Assembly (NCBI GenBank): GCA_030765065.1 | Contig: CM060984.1 | Span: 101,041,488-101,105,487 of the forward strand | Reading direction: 5' to 3' | Origin: Deroplatys truncata | Taxonomy: Eukaryota; Arthropoda; Insecta; Mantodea; Mantidae | DNA: 64,000 nucleotides | In this document: positions 45,886-57,899 of the stretch, piece after piece | Numbering within the stretch: the stretch's first letter is position 1 | Layout of the letters: each line of letters starts with the position of its first letter | Translations under genes and position numbers: made by a program | The notes under the pieces: generated by a model | What the model saw: only the letters and a program-made list of their open reading frames with translations | Told to the model about the DNA's origin: nothing | Databases searched by the model: none

Positions 45886-46364
45886 GGCGAATAACTGAAC
45901 GAATTGAACTAAGCCTATAACAAGCGAAGGAAGCGCACAAAAAGGCATTTAAGCTGAGATGCATCGAGTTGAACTTGTTTCCAACCTCCTTCTCCTCATC
46001 ATCATCATTACAGTACTGGTGATATTGCTTATTTAATTTCGACGTTGTTTTCTGCGTTTACCACATTTTTAGATAAAATGAAATAAAACGTATTACACTA
46101 CTCCTTCCCTCACCAATAACTATAGAACGGATTTTAAATTTAACTTTCCTCTCTAAAAGCCATGCAATTACATTATTTAATTGCTCCATAGTTTGTTGTT
46201 CTGCATTTATAATCTGTAAGGTGCAATTATCTACTGTGAGCTATGAGTTGAACTGAGGACAGTTATCTCTGTCGCTAGGTTCGTCCTCAAGCATGGCAAA
46301 CGCGCACATGTTTATCAGTGGAGTTCTGGCAGTTGAGGCGGAAATTTGCCACTTGTTAAGAGAA

Positions 46365-46705
46365 AAATCTGATTGTTGCATTCAAATGACTTTCTCTACT
46401 CACTCTTGTACAAACTATTATTACAAAAGCTTATTATTCCAGCTACCTATTGTTAATCCAGATAAACTACCAATGTACAATAGAATAGGTAAAACGATAG
46501 TCAGATTTTTAAAGAGCGTGTCGCTATGTGATGGCTTTGCAATTCCATGCTCTTTGGATGACCTTGAGAAGAGAGACAAAGAAGGAATAACGTCTTTGAG
46601 AGAAGTATAAATATTGAAAATTCAAACCGATAACAAGGAATATCTCGGAAATGGTTAACCTAAAAAAATTCTACAGTACCTGTGCAGTAATATTTTGTCT
46701 ATATA
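46365..46705 (-). mobile_element. Diverged A/B copy, left part (split by Tc1)
   Basis: It runs from a B-like head (TCTGATTGTTGCATTCAAAT) into reverse A (CAGTAATATTTTGTCTATATA at 46705), where the Tc1 element begins. It resumes at about 48237. Confidence 0.65.
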
Positions 46706-48238
46706 CACTGATGCGCAAAACCTAAGGACGATATGGGTAGTAACATAACAAATAAACTACTTGGTGGAAGTAGATGAAGGTGCGGGAGCATGTTGCCAGA
46801 GGTCTCTCACATATACACAGAAAGCTAGACGTCACATTGCGTGACTGTAGCAAGCCAAATGGGTCTGGTCCCGCAACACGGGGCAGTTGATGAAACAGGA
46901 CAAGACGGTGTGTGGCAATTAGCAAGTTGTTACGGTGTACTGTAGTGTATCCTTCATTGCAACATGGCCGTAGACACCATTTGGATGACTTCACACGGGG
47001 AAGAATCATCGGGAAACTGGAAGAAGGGCGAAGTGTGACGAGTGTTGCTCAGGAGTTTGGAATTGTTCACAACATTGTTTCACGTGCATGGGGAACCTTC
47101 CAAGCCATAGGCACTGCTGTCCCAAGGAGAGGTGGTGGTCGACCACGCTCAACTACAGCAGCAGATGACAGCTACATTGTGCAACAGGCAAGAAGGGATC
47201 CACGCCAAACAGAGGGTGCAATTGCAACCACATTTATCAGGGCAGCTAGGCACGCAATCTCACGATACACAGTGGCACGGCAACTACACAGAGGTGGTCT
47301 TTTTGCCCGACGGCCAGTACGTTGTGTTCCATTGACATCCGCACATCGGCGGCACCGTTTGCGATGCTCCCAAGAGCATCAAAATTGGACCAACGAGGAA
47401 TGGGGTCGCGTGCTCTTCTCAGATGAGAGCAGATTCAGTCTAAGTAGCGATTCTCGACGTACCCTCATCTATCGAGAGGTGCAAACACGTAATGAACCCA
47501 GGAACATCCTTGAACATGATCGTTTTGGTGGTTCGAGTGTTATGGTTTGGGGAGGCATAGTGTTGCATGGGCGCACCGACCTCCAAATCTTTGAACACGG
47601 TACGCTACTGGTCAACGTTATTGTGATACTGTACTCCTTCCCCATGTGCGTCTTTTCAGGGGTGCAGTCGGCCCCGACTTCATTTTTATGGATGACAATG
47701 CGCGACCGCATCGAACACCGCAGGTGGAGGACCTCTTGGAACGAGAGGATATTCGGTGAATGGACTGGCCTGCCCGTTCCCCCGATTTAAATCCCATCGA
47801 ACACGTGCGGAATGCTTTGGGGAGACGCATTGCAGCACATCCACATGCACCAATGACCATCCAACAGTTATCAACAGCGCTGGTGGAGGAATGGAACGCT
47901 TTACCACAAGAACTGCTTACCAACCTTGTGGTCAGCATGGGACCACGATGCAGAGCATGCATTGCTGTCCGTGATGAGCATACACCCTTTTAAGCACCAT
48001 GTATCTGTTTCTGTAAATCTAGAGATCCATCATATGTCGTATTGACTTTAGTGTAGCTTATGGTCTACGAATAAAAGTGGAATTTCTGTTCGTCTCGTTG
48101 TATATTTCGTTTAATTTCCTATTGTAGCATACCACAGCAGTTCCCTCTATGTATGATTCAAGTTTCATCGAGCTATGTTACTTGGCAGTGTCACAGCATG
48201 CGAAGATTACTTTCATCCTTAGGTGTTGCACACCAGTT
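46706..48238 (+). mobile_element. Tc1-family transposon, about 1.5 kb
   Basis: The left end, after TA, is CACTGATGCGCAAAACCTAA (46706). The right end CCTTAGGTGTTGCACACCAG (48217-48237) is its inverse with several mismatches. It interrupts a reverse A copy whose flanks (TTTGTCTATA and TTTACCAAACAGTCATTCAG) rejoin correctly. This delimits the element independently of the terminal repeats. Confidence 0.8.
46963..47993 (+). pseudogene. Tc1-like transposase, three lesions
   Basis: It has an N-terminal paired-type DNA-binding region with HLDDFTRGRIIGKLEEGRSV, an AT-hook-like GGGRPR near 47131, and a DD34E catalytic domain. The first Asp is in VLFSDESRFS (near 47418), the second in FMDDNARPH (near 47690), and the Glu in SPDLNPIEHV (near 47795). 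It ends in IAVRDEHTP and TAA at 47991. Lesions are a one-base loss in the start region (ATGGCC at 46964, where the family reads ATGGG), a one-base loss near 47605, and TGA in place of an Arg codon at 47757-47759. All catalytic residues survive, so inactivation looks recent. The open frame starting at 46912 uses a false upstream start. Confidence 0.85.
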
Positions 48239-48675
48239 TACCAAACAGTCATTCAGAATGAAGAACACGTCACAGGCTATTCGCAGAAAATTCAAGGTAC
48301 ACATTTCATATGTGATTCAAATATCTTAAATATTTGGTATTTTAATCAAAATCGCTCGAGTTATTTTTAAGAAAATTGAAAACAACGAAATTTTTCTATG
48401 TAAAAGGTAGATTAGGGTGGGGATTTTCTTGAAAATCATCGTGACGCATCCTTGGAAGATGTTGAACTTAAATACCAAGTTGGGTATTTAATCAACTTTT
48501 CGTTTTTCAGTTATATTGTTCATAGGCACACACAAAACCAGGATGTTTTTCTAAAAAATCATTTTCGTTTATTCAAGGAATCTCAAAACGTGTATTTCTG
48601 GTGAAATGTCGGTATTAAAATATTGCGTGGAATGTAATACTACCGCTGCTTCTATAGACGAGTAGGGAAAGTAAA
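48239..48675 (-). mobile_element. Diverged A copy, right part (continuation of 46365-46705)
   Basis: It resumes with GTCATTCAGAATGAAGAACA and runs to the terminus GAGTAGGGAAAGT at 48660-48672. Confidence 0.65.
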
Positions 48676-48715
48676 GTTTGCGTTGTGTTGTGCGTTGGTG
48701 ATAAGTTATTCATTA

Positions 48716-48925
48716 TGGTTGAGCATACCTTACATTGGCGTATTTTTCTGTATGATGCATGTATGAAATATTCTTGTGTTAGAAAATGTCGGACCAAATT
48801 CCATAGTCAGTTTCCACAATTTATAAATACTAGTAGAGCAGCTATCCATATTCTTGTGAATAAAATCAAGTACGGCTTCGTTTTTGGACAATTTTATGTT
48901 CAAAGACATCAAGCTAGACTTAAGA
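48716..48925 (+). pseudogene. DUF4817-like HTH of a transposase, N-terminal remnant
   Basis: An open segment containing RIFLYDACMKYSCVRKCRTK, then FHSQFPQF and SRAAIHILVNKI, matches the N-terminal helix-turn-helix found in insect IS630-like transposases. The DDE part is missing here. A tail fragment of the same family is at 49871-50000. Confidence 0.6.
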
Positions 48926-49329
48926 AAAAGTGGACGAAATAGTATGAAGGTTGGAACATTCGCAATCAAGGCCATAATTTTCAACAATTATTGTATGGCA
49001 TGTAAGCCCAGCATGTCTATGGCATTTGTGGGAATTTAAAATAATATTGCCTTGTAACATTCTGGTTATCTGTGTGTAATTCGGTAAGAGAGGCAATTCT
49101 AGGCTAATCCAAAGTCGCTGGAGTCGGTCTAATCTAACTTCACACTAAGCGTATGACGCCTTCTGAATTCTTGTAGTAGGCTTGCTCACACAGAAGCATC
49201 AAACATCGTATTTATCCAGCTATTAATCTGATGGTTCTTATGGTATCTGATAGAGAGCATCACAGACACATCGGAGAATAAGCTTTAAAATTCCACTCTT
49301 CGTATGACCACGAAAAACAAACGAATGGC

Positions 49330-49757
49330 GACATCCAAAAGCCAAAAGGAATAAAATATTTGAAAATTCAAACTAATAACAACTAATATCTCGGAAATGT
49401 TAATGCTAAAAGAAATTATTTGACATAATTGTGTGTTTTAATAATATCTAGATCTTTTGGGTAATGAAATAGCTAAAGCCATTTTTTTAGAAAATAAAAC
49501 CATAAAAGAACTTACCATATAAAGAATAGTTTGAGGTGAGAAGAATTTCTTGAAAATCTTTATTTATCAGACATTTCGTATATGAGTTATGCTGTTCACA
49601 TATATGCGCGCGTGCGCCTGCACGGACATCTTCCTAATACGAATGTGTTGAATTCAGGGACCTTAAGACATTCATTTCTGTTGAATATCAATATTGATTT
49701 TTGGGTGGAATATAATATCTCTTCTGTTTACTATAGGTAAGTGGTAGAGAAAAGATA
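49330..49757 (-). mobile_element. Old A copy (reverse)
   Basis: Landmarks are AATAACAACTAATATCTCGG, GAGTTATGCTGTTCACA (49579) and TTTTTGGGTGGAATATAATA. The core is reduced to TATGCGCGCGTGCGCC. Confidence 0.6.
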
Positions 49758-49870
49758 AACTGGTCGAAGGATATTTGGTATATAAAGAAAGCTCTTTTGG
49801 AAGTGTGATGACTTAGGCGGACCCACGTGATGCATTGTTGAGTTTAAAACCTTGCCCGATGGGTCTGACG

Positions 49871-50000
49871 ATGGAGTTATCAGGAATAACATATGACCCA
49901 CACGATCCCTCGATTTAACTGCCTGTGATTATCTCTAGGGAATGTTAGAAATAGCTTACTACACAAATCCACGCAATTAACAACAACTGAAGGATATCGT
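49871..50000 (+). pseudogene. Transposase C-terminal remnant (DUF4817-associated family)
   Basis: PTRSLDLTACDYL, a stop, then YYTNPRN and QQLKDIVRQ match the W-P-R-S-P-D-L-T-x-C-D-F...NP..L..LK.NI region of the family at 36640-37205. Two stops interrupt it. Confidence 0.55.
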
Positions 50001-50577
50001 CCGTCAAAAGTGATTTCAGTTTTACAGATAACTAAGAAATGAATGATGAGATGTGAGAAAGAAGAATACAATCTACACTTTTGGCATCTTCTGTTCTTAC
50101 ACTAAATGGTTCTTATCTTTGTCATGCCCAGTTTTGCTTATAAAGTCTATTATTTTGATGGATTCTGCAGATTAAATTCTGTGCACTTCATCCTATGCTC
50201 AGCCAACCTTTAAACAACTAACTATCCTGAAAAACACTCTAGTTCTCGCGATGTGCAATTTCCGACTAAATGTCACAAATGTGTGGAATATGACAACACA
50301 CGCCTTGCGAGACATTGGTGAGTACATGAATTTTTAAGTGTATTAGAATGCCCTAGAACAGGCATCATCAATACGTAGCTCTAGAGAGCCGGATTTATCT
50401 GATCCGCTTCCGTTAGTGTCTGCCATACGGAAAGCTGAGCAGCAGGCCGGTTTGTAAACTCAGTGGCGTTTCCAGTAACGCACGGGAGTAACTTTGCGAT
50501 ACAAATTAATTTGAACTGTTATAATCTTATTCTTTTACGGAACTGTATTGCTCATTGATAACACATTATGATTGTTG

Positions 50578-50653
<76 letters not shown>

Positions 50654-51860
50654 ACACAATTAGCACTGTTCATTATGGCGAGACATGATTAATTTGAGCT
50701 TTGAGTCATAGGAGGAATTACATAAGCAAGAATAATAAATTATGTAATAAAAACAGATAATTGTATGTTCAAAGACAAAATAAACAAGTTGTGAGTATGA
50801 CCAACATAAACAAATTCAGTAATAGCACTGAATTACAGTGCGATAAAATGTAGTGGACTTACATACACAAACGTTGTATATTTTACTTGTTTCAATAAAG
50901 CTGATGATTCATCCCCTTGATATCTTTGGTTCTGATACGCAGGTCAAGATGAATAATGGCGCTGTAGGTTAATTTTTTATATGGTTTAACATCCGATTAC
51001 GAAACAAACACTTTACACCATTATATTGTGATGTAAAAAATATGTTTCCTCCCAAGCTAGGTTGAAACTATTTGGTGTTGTTGATCTACGCTTTGACTTA
51101 CTGTCCTTCCATGGTAAATGAAAATTACCCGACAGAGCTGCCGCTGCGCTGAGAGGGCATGCATGACTTTAAAATATCCCCGTTCCTCCTCTTTCAGTTG
51201 CTCCCATCACGCTTATAGTAAGCTCCTAACCGGTCTGCTCTGTACTTGATAACTGCTCTACAAAGTCTAGAAGCTAAAACAGGTCCCTATGCTGCTTGGC
51301 TTACCATGATCGCAGATGCGTCAACCAGGGCAGCTGCGCAGTTTACTGATGATCATGTGGCCCAGTACTAAAGTTTGCTTTTCCCGCATCACAGAAAAAA
51401 CAGCCAGGAAAAAGGCAGTGATTACTCCAGTGATTTCAAGATAAGTTTAACTCTAGCTGGACTTCTGACTTGCTAGCTATTACCAATTGACATAAATTAG
51501 TATTGTGCACGGTGTTCACAGCTGGGCGGTGATTTTCTGCGGTAAAACTCAGCTCGGTACCATTTTCTACTTTCGAATCCTAACTTGGTTGCGTCTTCCA
51601 AAATGTAAACAAGTTGGCCCTGTAGGATATTAATCTCAATCTAGTTTCTAATGCATAACTTTCCTTTCCACTTTAAAGGACTTGAAACTTCCCAGCAGAC
51701 CTATAGTGACTGCAGAACGATATTGCAGTTTTATGTTTCATCAAAACCGATTCTAACCCTAAAATGAGATGTTATATACAAAATTTGCTCTACTAAATGC
51801 ATGTAACAATTTTATAAATTCCGCACACAAATAGTTGAAAAATCCGTTTATTATTAAAAT
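50001..51860. other. Gene-free; TTA microsatellite; possible hAT-like end
   Basis: A GC-richer patch at 50350-50470 (GTAGCTCTAGAGAGCCGG) resembles sequence near some hAT termini but no pair was found. 50900-51860 has no recognised feature. Confidence 0.25.
50578..50650. repeat. (TTA)n microsatellite
   Basis: An uninterrupted run of about 24 units, one of the longest simple repeats in the window. Confidence 0.95.
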
Positions 51861-51864
51861 AAAT

Positions 51865-52061
51865 CTTATGCGTTACATTCATATGACTTTATTTATACTT
51901 TATCGTTGATTAGTGGGTATACAAAAATACTAACCTTATTTTTCTATTCACTACATTTTAATCCAAATTAACTTTTGCAGAAAAAGTTACATTTCATATT
52001 TCATTATTGATACAAAGGGAACAGCGAAGTCAAATGTTTAAGAAATGGATGCTATATGCTG
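51865..52061 (-). mobile_element. Old B copy, left part (split by LINE)
   Basis: It starts TCTTATGCGTTACATTCATA and ends GGATGCTATATGCTG. The continuation GTTGGCATTAAAATTCC is at 54771 (compare the intact old copy at 31080-31170). Confidence 0.65.
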
Positions 52062-54766
52062 TTTCACAGCACGAAACAATACCCAACTGCGACATTCTCA
52101 TACTCTGTGAAATATTCCTCCAAGAACCTCGGAATATACACAGATTCCACATGCCCTGGCCAAAACCCGACCTGAAAGAAGGCCATCTGGTGGAATGTCG
52201 TGCTACTACAATCCAGAACTAGGACAAGCAAAGAACGTAGTGACAGCACCATAATAATGCAGCTAAATAACCTACAAAGTCATCTATATAAGACTCCAGT
52301 GTCAGCAGATTAAGTAATAGAAACTATCATGACCGCTCTGGACCAGACTGACCTAGAAATTCCAACCCTGCTGGTAGGAGATCTAAACTGCGGAATAGAC
52401 AAACCGAGCAGCAAATCAGAGACCCTTCTAGAACTCATGGAAGAAGAAGGTTTTATCCTCGTTAATGAAGCAAAAGATAAGACCTGTATCTCCTAAAACG
52501 GCCATAGATCTGGTATTCTACCGTGGAAATGAGATAAAATGCCAAAGCATAACAACCAGCACAGTATCAGCAAGCACTCCTGTACGGAAGTAGGGATGCT
52601 TGCTAATACTGTGCTGGTACCTGTACCCCTGTAAGGACAAAAATCCATGTAACTTCAATAAAAAGAGATAAGTAAAACAAGCAACGATGGAAACTAAGAA
52701 AATAATCCCCGAGTTATTAGTGCAGAATACGAACGAGGAAGAACTACTGGACGCAACAAAAAGAGGTGACATAGAAAACGCACTGAGAATCCTAACTGAA
52801 TCCCTGATGCAGTCAACGCCTCCTCAACCGACAAAGAGGAAAATCAAACCTTGGTTTGACAGTTAATGTTACATAACACGGAACTTGGTCTTTGAAAACC
52901 TAAATGAGATGAAAAAGAAAAACTCGGACGATGAAAACCCGAGACTCAGCTATATGCTTACGAGAATAAAATATAACTTACTCCTGAAAGAACAAACAAA
53001 AATACACCCAGATCAAAGAAGAATTACTAATAGAGGCAGAAACAAAATTCTATAGAGCCCTGGAGCCTCGGAGAACCAAGGTCACCCCAAGTATGGGAGA
53101 AATCTAGCATATCTACTCCAAAAGAATAACTCGCATCATCACATCGAAGGACGCACCCATCTAACTGAAAACGAAAGGATTACAGAAGACGAAGTGTGGC
53201 AGGCGATCACAAAAAGCAAACCCCGCAAAGCAGCCGAACCAGACAACATTTCAAATGAACTGCTAAAAGGAGCACCGGGTAGATATTGACAGCCATATAC
53301 AACAGGTGCCTAGAAACCACGGATATTCCCATAACATCGAAAGAATCAACAGTTAAAGTGATCTACAAAGTGAAAGGACTGCAAAATACACCGGAATCAT
53401 ACTGTAATTTTCACCGTCCAAGATAATGAATAACGTCATACTTAAAAAGAACCATGACAGCATAATGGTTATAATGCCCCTAGAATAACATGGATTCATC
53501 CCCGGAAGGACAACCATCCAAGCGATGGGATATGTACTTCAAACTATAAGCGGAGCCCTGTCCAAGCCCAAAGCACACGCGTATGCAGTTTTCGTTGATT
53601 ACAAACAAGCTTTTGACAGAATAAACAGAGGTAAAATTCTGGAAAAACTGCTTCTATTGCTAGGCGAAGAAAGCCAGAACTTAAGCTCCTAGCAAGCATC
53701 CTCAGTGAGAACACAATCAGAATCCACGATGGACTAACGCAATCAAAAGGCATCCAGAAAACAGAGGTAGTACTGCAGGGAGACCCTATAAGTTCCATTA
53801 TGTTCAACGTACTTACCCATGACGTGATACAAAGAAGTGAAGATGTGGCCATACGCCGATGATATGATCATGCTCTCAGAAAGAAGAGAACCCTTGCTAG
53901 AAGTCATCAACAAACTAGATGAGTGTTCCCAGGAAAACGACCTGGTTATATACAGGGACAAGAAGAAAGTAATGAAATTCAGAAAAGGAGGACCCCTGGA
54001 AAACACCGATAGATTCACTTGCGGAGACCAAGAACTAGAAATAGTCAAAGCTACAAATACCTAGGACTTACACTACCACTGACAGGTACCACCTTCACCA
54101 AGCACGTCGAAGACAGAGGAGTAAGAGCAATGAAAGCGATCTTCGAGATAAAGAAACTAAGCCTACTATCCGTAATACAGCCCTGAAGCTGTTCAACATT
54201 AAGATAGCGTGCGTTGCGAAATACGGAATACACTTAATATGGAACCACCTCACATGTTCAAATCTCAAACGACTAGAGGGCGTTAAAGCAGCCTACCTGA
54301 AAAAATGCTCTGTATTATCAGAGAATAGCATATATTTTAACAGGCACAACATACTTCATAGAGGACATGATGGCAACTCACAGCCTGACACCAACATCAC
54401 AAAGCACCAGATTCCTGGAAACAAGCTGAAAAAAGCAAGAGATAAACCAAGGAATCTTCAACACCCTAGCGATGACAAACAGCGAATGGAAGGAAGCCAA
54501 ATACCAGCTGTCATATATATACACACGAGAGTAGCTGCCCACGGACTACATCACCGAATATGCCTAACCAAGGGAAACCACGGCCCCACCAACGATGGCA
54601 ATGCTCCATGTGTGAAAGGTCCTGCGATACATACCATATCATCGAGTGCAAAGAAAGAACATTGACATTATCCCACTATGCAACCGATCTAACTTCATCT
54701 ATGAATTTAATATTTAATTCGTAATTAATACTTATGTACACATTGTGTTTAATAAAACTTAAATAA
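52062..54766 (+). mobile_element. 5'-truncated LINE inserted in an old B copy
   Basis: About 2.7 kb from mid-endonuclease to a 3' UTR ending AATAAAACTTAAATAAAT. It is flanked by an 8-bp duplication with one mismatch (ATATGCTG at 52054-52061, ATATGTTG at 54767-54774). Host sequence continues on both sides. Confidence 0.75.
52083..54700 (+). pseudogene. LINE ORF2: endonuclease, reverse transcriptase, zinc knuckle
   Basis: Endonuclease landmarks are ILILCE at 52094, LLVGDLNC near 52370 (the GDFN-type motif) and AIDLVFYRG near 52505. Reverse-transcriptase landmarks are AFVDYKQAFDR near 53590, LQGDPISSIMFNVL near 53775, and the catalytic YADD at about 53853-53864 (PYADDMIMLSE). RFTCG and the LGLT thumb start follow near 54015-54070. 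A C-x2-C-x3-C-x3-H-x3-C knuckle lies near 54605-54650. Numerous frameshifts and stops (for example at 52256, 52494 and 53287) and small deletions make it inactive. The clade is not certain. Confidence 0.85.
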
Positions 54767-54774
54767 ATATGTTG

Positions 54775-54985
54775 GCATTAAAATTCCTTACTGTTTCCAT
54801 TAAATCGCGAGAAAAAACTCAATGTTGACAGGACCTTAAGAGAATGACCAACAAATGAATAATTCGAACCATTAATAACAGACATCTCAGAAATGGCTAT
54901 GCCACAAAAAAATCTTATTTGAAATAAATGTGTTTTAAACAGATCTAGATTTTTTGTATAGTGCGTTTTCGTTTATCGCTTTTGG
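54775..54985 (-). mobile_element. Old A/B copy, right part (continuation of 51865-52061)
   Basis: It continues the old B body and enters A-like sequence up to GTGCGTTTTCGTTTATCGCT, then a G-run. Confidence 0.6.
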
Positions 54986-55249
54986 GGGGGGGGGGTCACG
55001 GCGCACTGTCGAATGTAGTAAGTTCCCGCGGTACATCGGCATAGGAGTTGGCAACAATACGGGAGCCTCCATCTAGTGCGCGCACAGCTTGCCTTCACCA
55101 GTCAGTTGCTTGCAGACTCGAAGTCCTAAAGTAGCCCATGTTCTGGCATATTTTGAATTCGATTTTTAGTTTCGCACGTGTCCAGTTAATGTGTTAATTT
55201 TTCAGTAAGGACAAGTTTTTTATTAAAAGGGAAAAATTTGAAGATGAAC
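54986..55249. other. Probable 5' flank of the hAT element
   Basis: A G-run (54983-54996) is followed by GC-richer sequence with ATCTAGTGCGCGCACAGC, probably the untranslated start of the following hAT copy. The terminal inverted repeat was not identified. Confidence 0.3.
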
Positions 55250-56414
55250 CAGTAACAAAAGACAAATAACAGTAACAAAAGTGAGAAAGAACCGATTCCA
55301 AACGTAAGTCTCGTGAAAGCAGTGTATCCCACTGGAACATTTCATAAGTACCAAGATTAAATTTTGGATTTGCGTTCAGTCGACCGAAAACTCTCCGTTA
55401 CCAGAATTGTCGTGTGTGGAGAAAACTAAGCAATGAACCCATGATCCCTTATAAATTGAAAATGGCAGACACGGGAAAGATAAGAACTATTTAAACCGAT
55501 TGTTCTCATCAAACAAAATCAAGCAAAAGCTGTGGTACGGAGAGCAACTATTTCTGAAAAAGCACAAGTGGCCAGTTATAAAGTTGCCGAAATAGCAGTG
55601 AAAAGATGCAACTCCATAGTATTGTGTGATACTATTGGCGTGATTTTTCCTGCATGCAAGGAAATAGTGAAATCTATGTTTGATGATGGCGCCGAGAAGG
55701 AAATATCCTTGGTTACATTACCAAATGATACTATCTCCCGGCGAATTGATTACATATCTTCAAATATACAGAGCTATGTCCATGAAAAGCTAAGCGAAGT
55801 TCGTGTATTTTCATTACAGCTCGACGAGTCAACTGATATAAGTAAGAAATGTCAATTATTGAGTTATATAAGATTTATTGATGAGGGCTCGATTATTGAG
55901 CAATTCATTTCGTGTACTCAACTGCCCTTAACGTCAACTGGCTCAGATGTGTATAATTCTACATCCAGCACCTTGGAACAAAACGGGCTGGCTTGGAAAA
56001 GTTGTTTTTCTGTTTGCACAGACGGTGCACTAGCAATGACTGCAATATTCAAAGGATTTGTTGCAAGACAGTAACCAAGATTTTCCGAGCGTAGATTTCA
56101 ACACATTGCTGCATACATCGTGAGGCTCTGGTGGTGACTATTCCAACAGAATTTAAAAGAGTTTTAGACTCAATCGTCAACGTGATAAATTTCGTTAAGT
56201 TCAGGGCTCTTAAGACAAGACTCCCCAAACGATTTTGCCATGAAGCGGGATCTCGACATGGACTTTGGTTCTTCGTACTCATATCCGCTTGTTATCAAAA
56301 GGTAGAGTCCTGGAAAGAATGTAACGTGGATTTTGAGTTGAGAAAGATGCTATTAAAATATGTTTAGCATCGAAACGTCAGACTTTGCAGCTCACCTAAA
56401 TGAGGAGTGATATA

Positions 56415-57177
56415 CGAGGGTTGGAACTTAAATAGTGGTAACACTGCTGTAGAGACGCTATGCAACAGAATCTAATATTGTTGCTGATAGCACACATTAG
56501 TTACATACCTACCTTACCTCAGAGCAAATGGACTTTCCCTTCCCACTTCACCTGCGTGCACATAGTCGAGAGAAACAGAGTCACTTGTGAGCTAGCGATC
56601 TAACGTAGTGTTGTCATGATGTTTTCGAAACAGGAACAACGGAGTTGGATCAAGATTGAATGTGCCAGAGGCCCTACAGCACGACAGTGTCATCAAGGTC
56701 TTCAAGAGGCTTGCGGGGAATCTGCATTGCCTTACAGAACAGTGGCACGTTGGGTAAAAGCCTTCAACGATGGTCGGCAAATTGTGGCAGACATGCATCG
56801 GGCAGGTCATCCTAGCGTCAGCAAAAGCACAAGCTGTGGCTGATTTGTTCGGTCAATGGGACTGGGAAGTGCTGTACCATCCACCATACTCCCCGAACTT
56901 AAGTCCCTGTGACTTTGATTTGATTCCAAAGACGGAGAAACCACTTCGTGGCATTCGCTTCAGAACTGTTCCAGGGATTCATCAGGCAGTAGACCGCTCC
57001 ATTCGCACTATCAACAGAACAGGCTCTGCTAAAGGTATACTACGATTTCCACGTCGTTGGCAACGGGTTATACACAATGCTGGTGACTACATTGAAGGGT
57101 AGTAAAGGTTCCTAACATGTAACTCTTTTGTATCGGTTGTAAATAAATAGTTGCCACTATTTAAGTTCCAACCCTCG
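56415..57177 (+). mobile_element. Internally deleted mariner inside the hAT pseudogene
   Basis: Terminal inverted repeats are CGAGGGTTGGAACTTAAATA on the left and TATTTAAGTTCCAACCCTCG on the right, flanked by TA (56413-56414 and 57178-57179). At 763 bp it is about 500 bp shorter than a full element. Hydrophobic hAT reading frame sequence continues on both sides. Confidence 0.9.
56616..57102 (+). pseudogene. mariner transposase with central deletion
   Basis: The N-terminal helix-turn-helix domain (MFSKQEQRSWIKIECARG to NDGRQIVADMHRAGHPSVS) is joined near 56822, out of frame, to the C-terminal part (AQAVADLFGQWDWEVLYHPP, then YSPNLSPCDFDLI). The latter contains the third catalytic Asp region. 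It ends in NAGDYIEG and a stop. The first two catalytic Asp residues fall in the deletion. Confidence 0.9.
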
Positions 57178-57899
57178 TACAAAGATAGCGTATTTGGTTT
57201 ATATGTTTCGCCATTTAATTTCCTGAACGAGAGTGTGCAAGGAAAAGAAGAAAATGTGCTGACGTCAAGCGATAAACTCACCGAGTTCTTACAAAATTTA
57301 GAATGTGGAAATCACACGTGGAAAAGAAAAATCTTAATATGTTTCCTCTTACTTTCAAGGTAGATCGACACGGCGACATACATTCAACTCATTTCAAATC
57401 ACCTCATGGTTCTTGGGAATAAGCTTGCAGAAGTTCAGACAGACCGAACACATCAACTGAAATATGGTAACTACCGCTTATCAAGCTTTGCATGTTAACG
57501 AAGAAAGAGTACGCAGTAATAGCAGTGGAAGCAGTTAATACCCTGTTACATATTCACCACGAACTTGTGCGACCTGGGATTTTCGGCACTAACCAGCATA
57601 AAAAATAAGAAGCGGGAGAGACTTCTTTCAGTTGAACAGGAAATTCAAGTGTTTTTCTTCAATTCCACCACAAACTGAACTTTTGTATAAGAAACGGCAG
57701 GCTCAGGATTCTCATTGATAACTCAAGCCTGTTGTAAGGCGTAAACCACAAATATCATGTAAATAAGTTTAAACTCTGGAATATTACTATATATTCTGTT
57801 GTTCTTTTTTAAAGATAAACATTCAGTGAAATTATTTCAGTTGCTTTTATTAACAATTTCACAAATCTTCAGAAGTACTTCGGCACACCTACTTGATCT

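Larger units (their letters stand above)
55250..57718 (+). pseudogene. hAT-superfamily transposase (ZBED5/FAM200-like), interrupted
   Basis: The N-terminal BED-like remnant near 55420-55500 (NEPMIPYKLKW) is frame-shifted. The catalytic first half is an intact frame at 55532-56074. It contains LPNDTISRRIDYIS, FSLQLDESTDIS (the conserved D-E-S-T-D) and a CTDGALAMT block. Then VNFVKFRALKTRL-type sequence follows near 56182. After the mariner insertion, KEENVLTSSDKLTEF appears near 57250. The carboxy-terminal dimerisation region and a terminal KKRQAQDSH end at 57718. Stops at 56074 and 56365 and later shifts make it inactive. Parts of the middle (the region with the VRWLS motif) appear deleted. 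Confidence 0.8.

Noticed and set aside
46912-47790. A single 292-codon transposase ORF starting at 46912
   Set aside because: The first residues are upstream of the family's start and the last part is out of frame after about 47605. The true product is broken as annotated.
54983-54996. G-run as a possible assembly gap or G-quadruplex
   Set aside because: A single homopolymer run next to an old repeat, with no further G-tracts to form a quadruplex.
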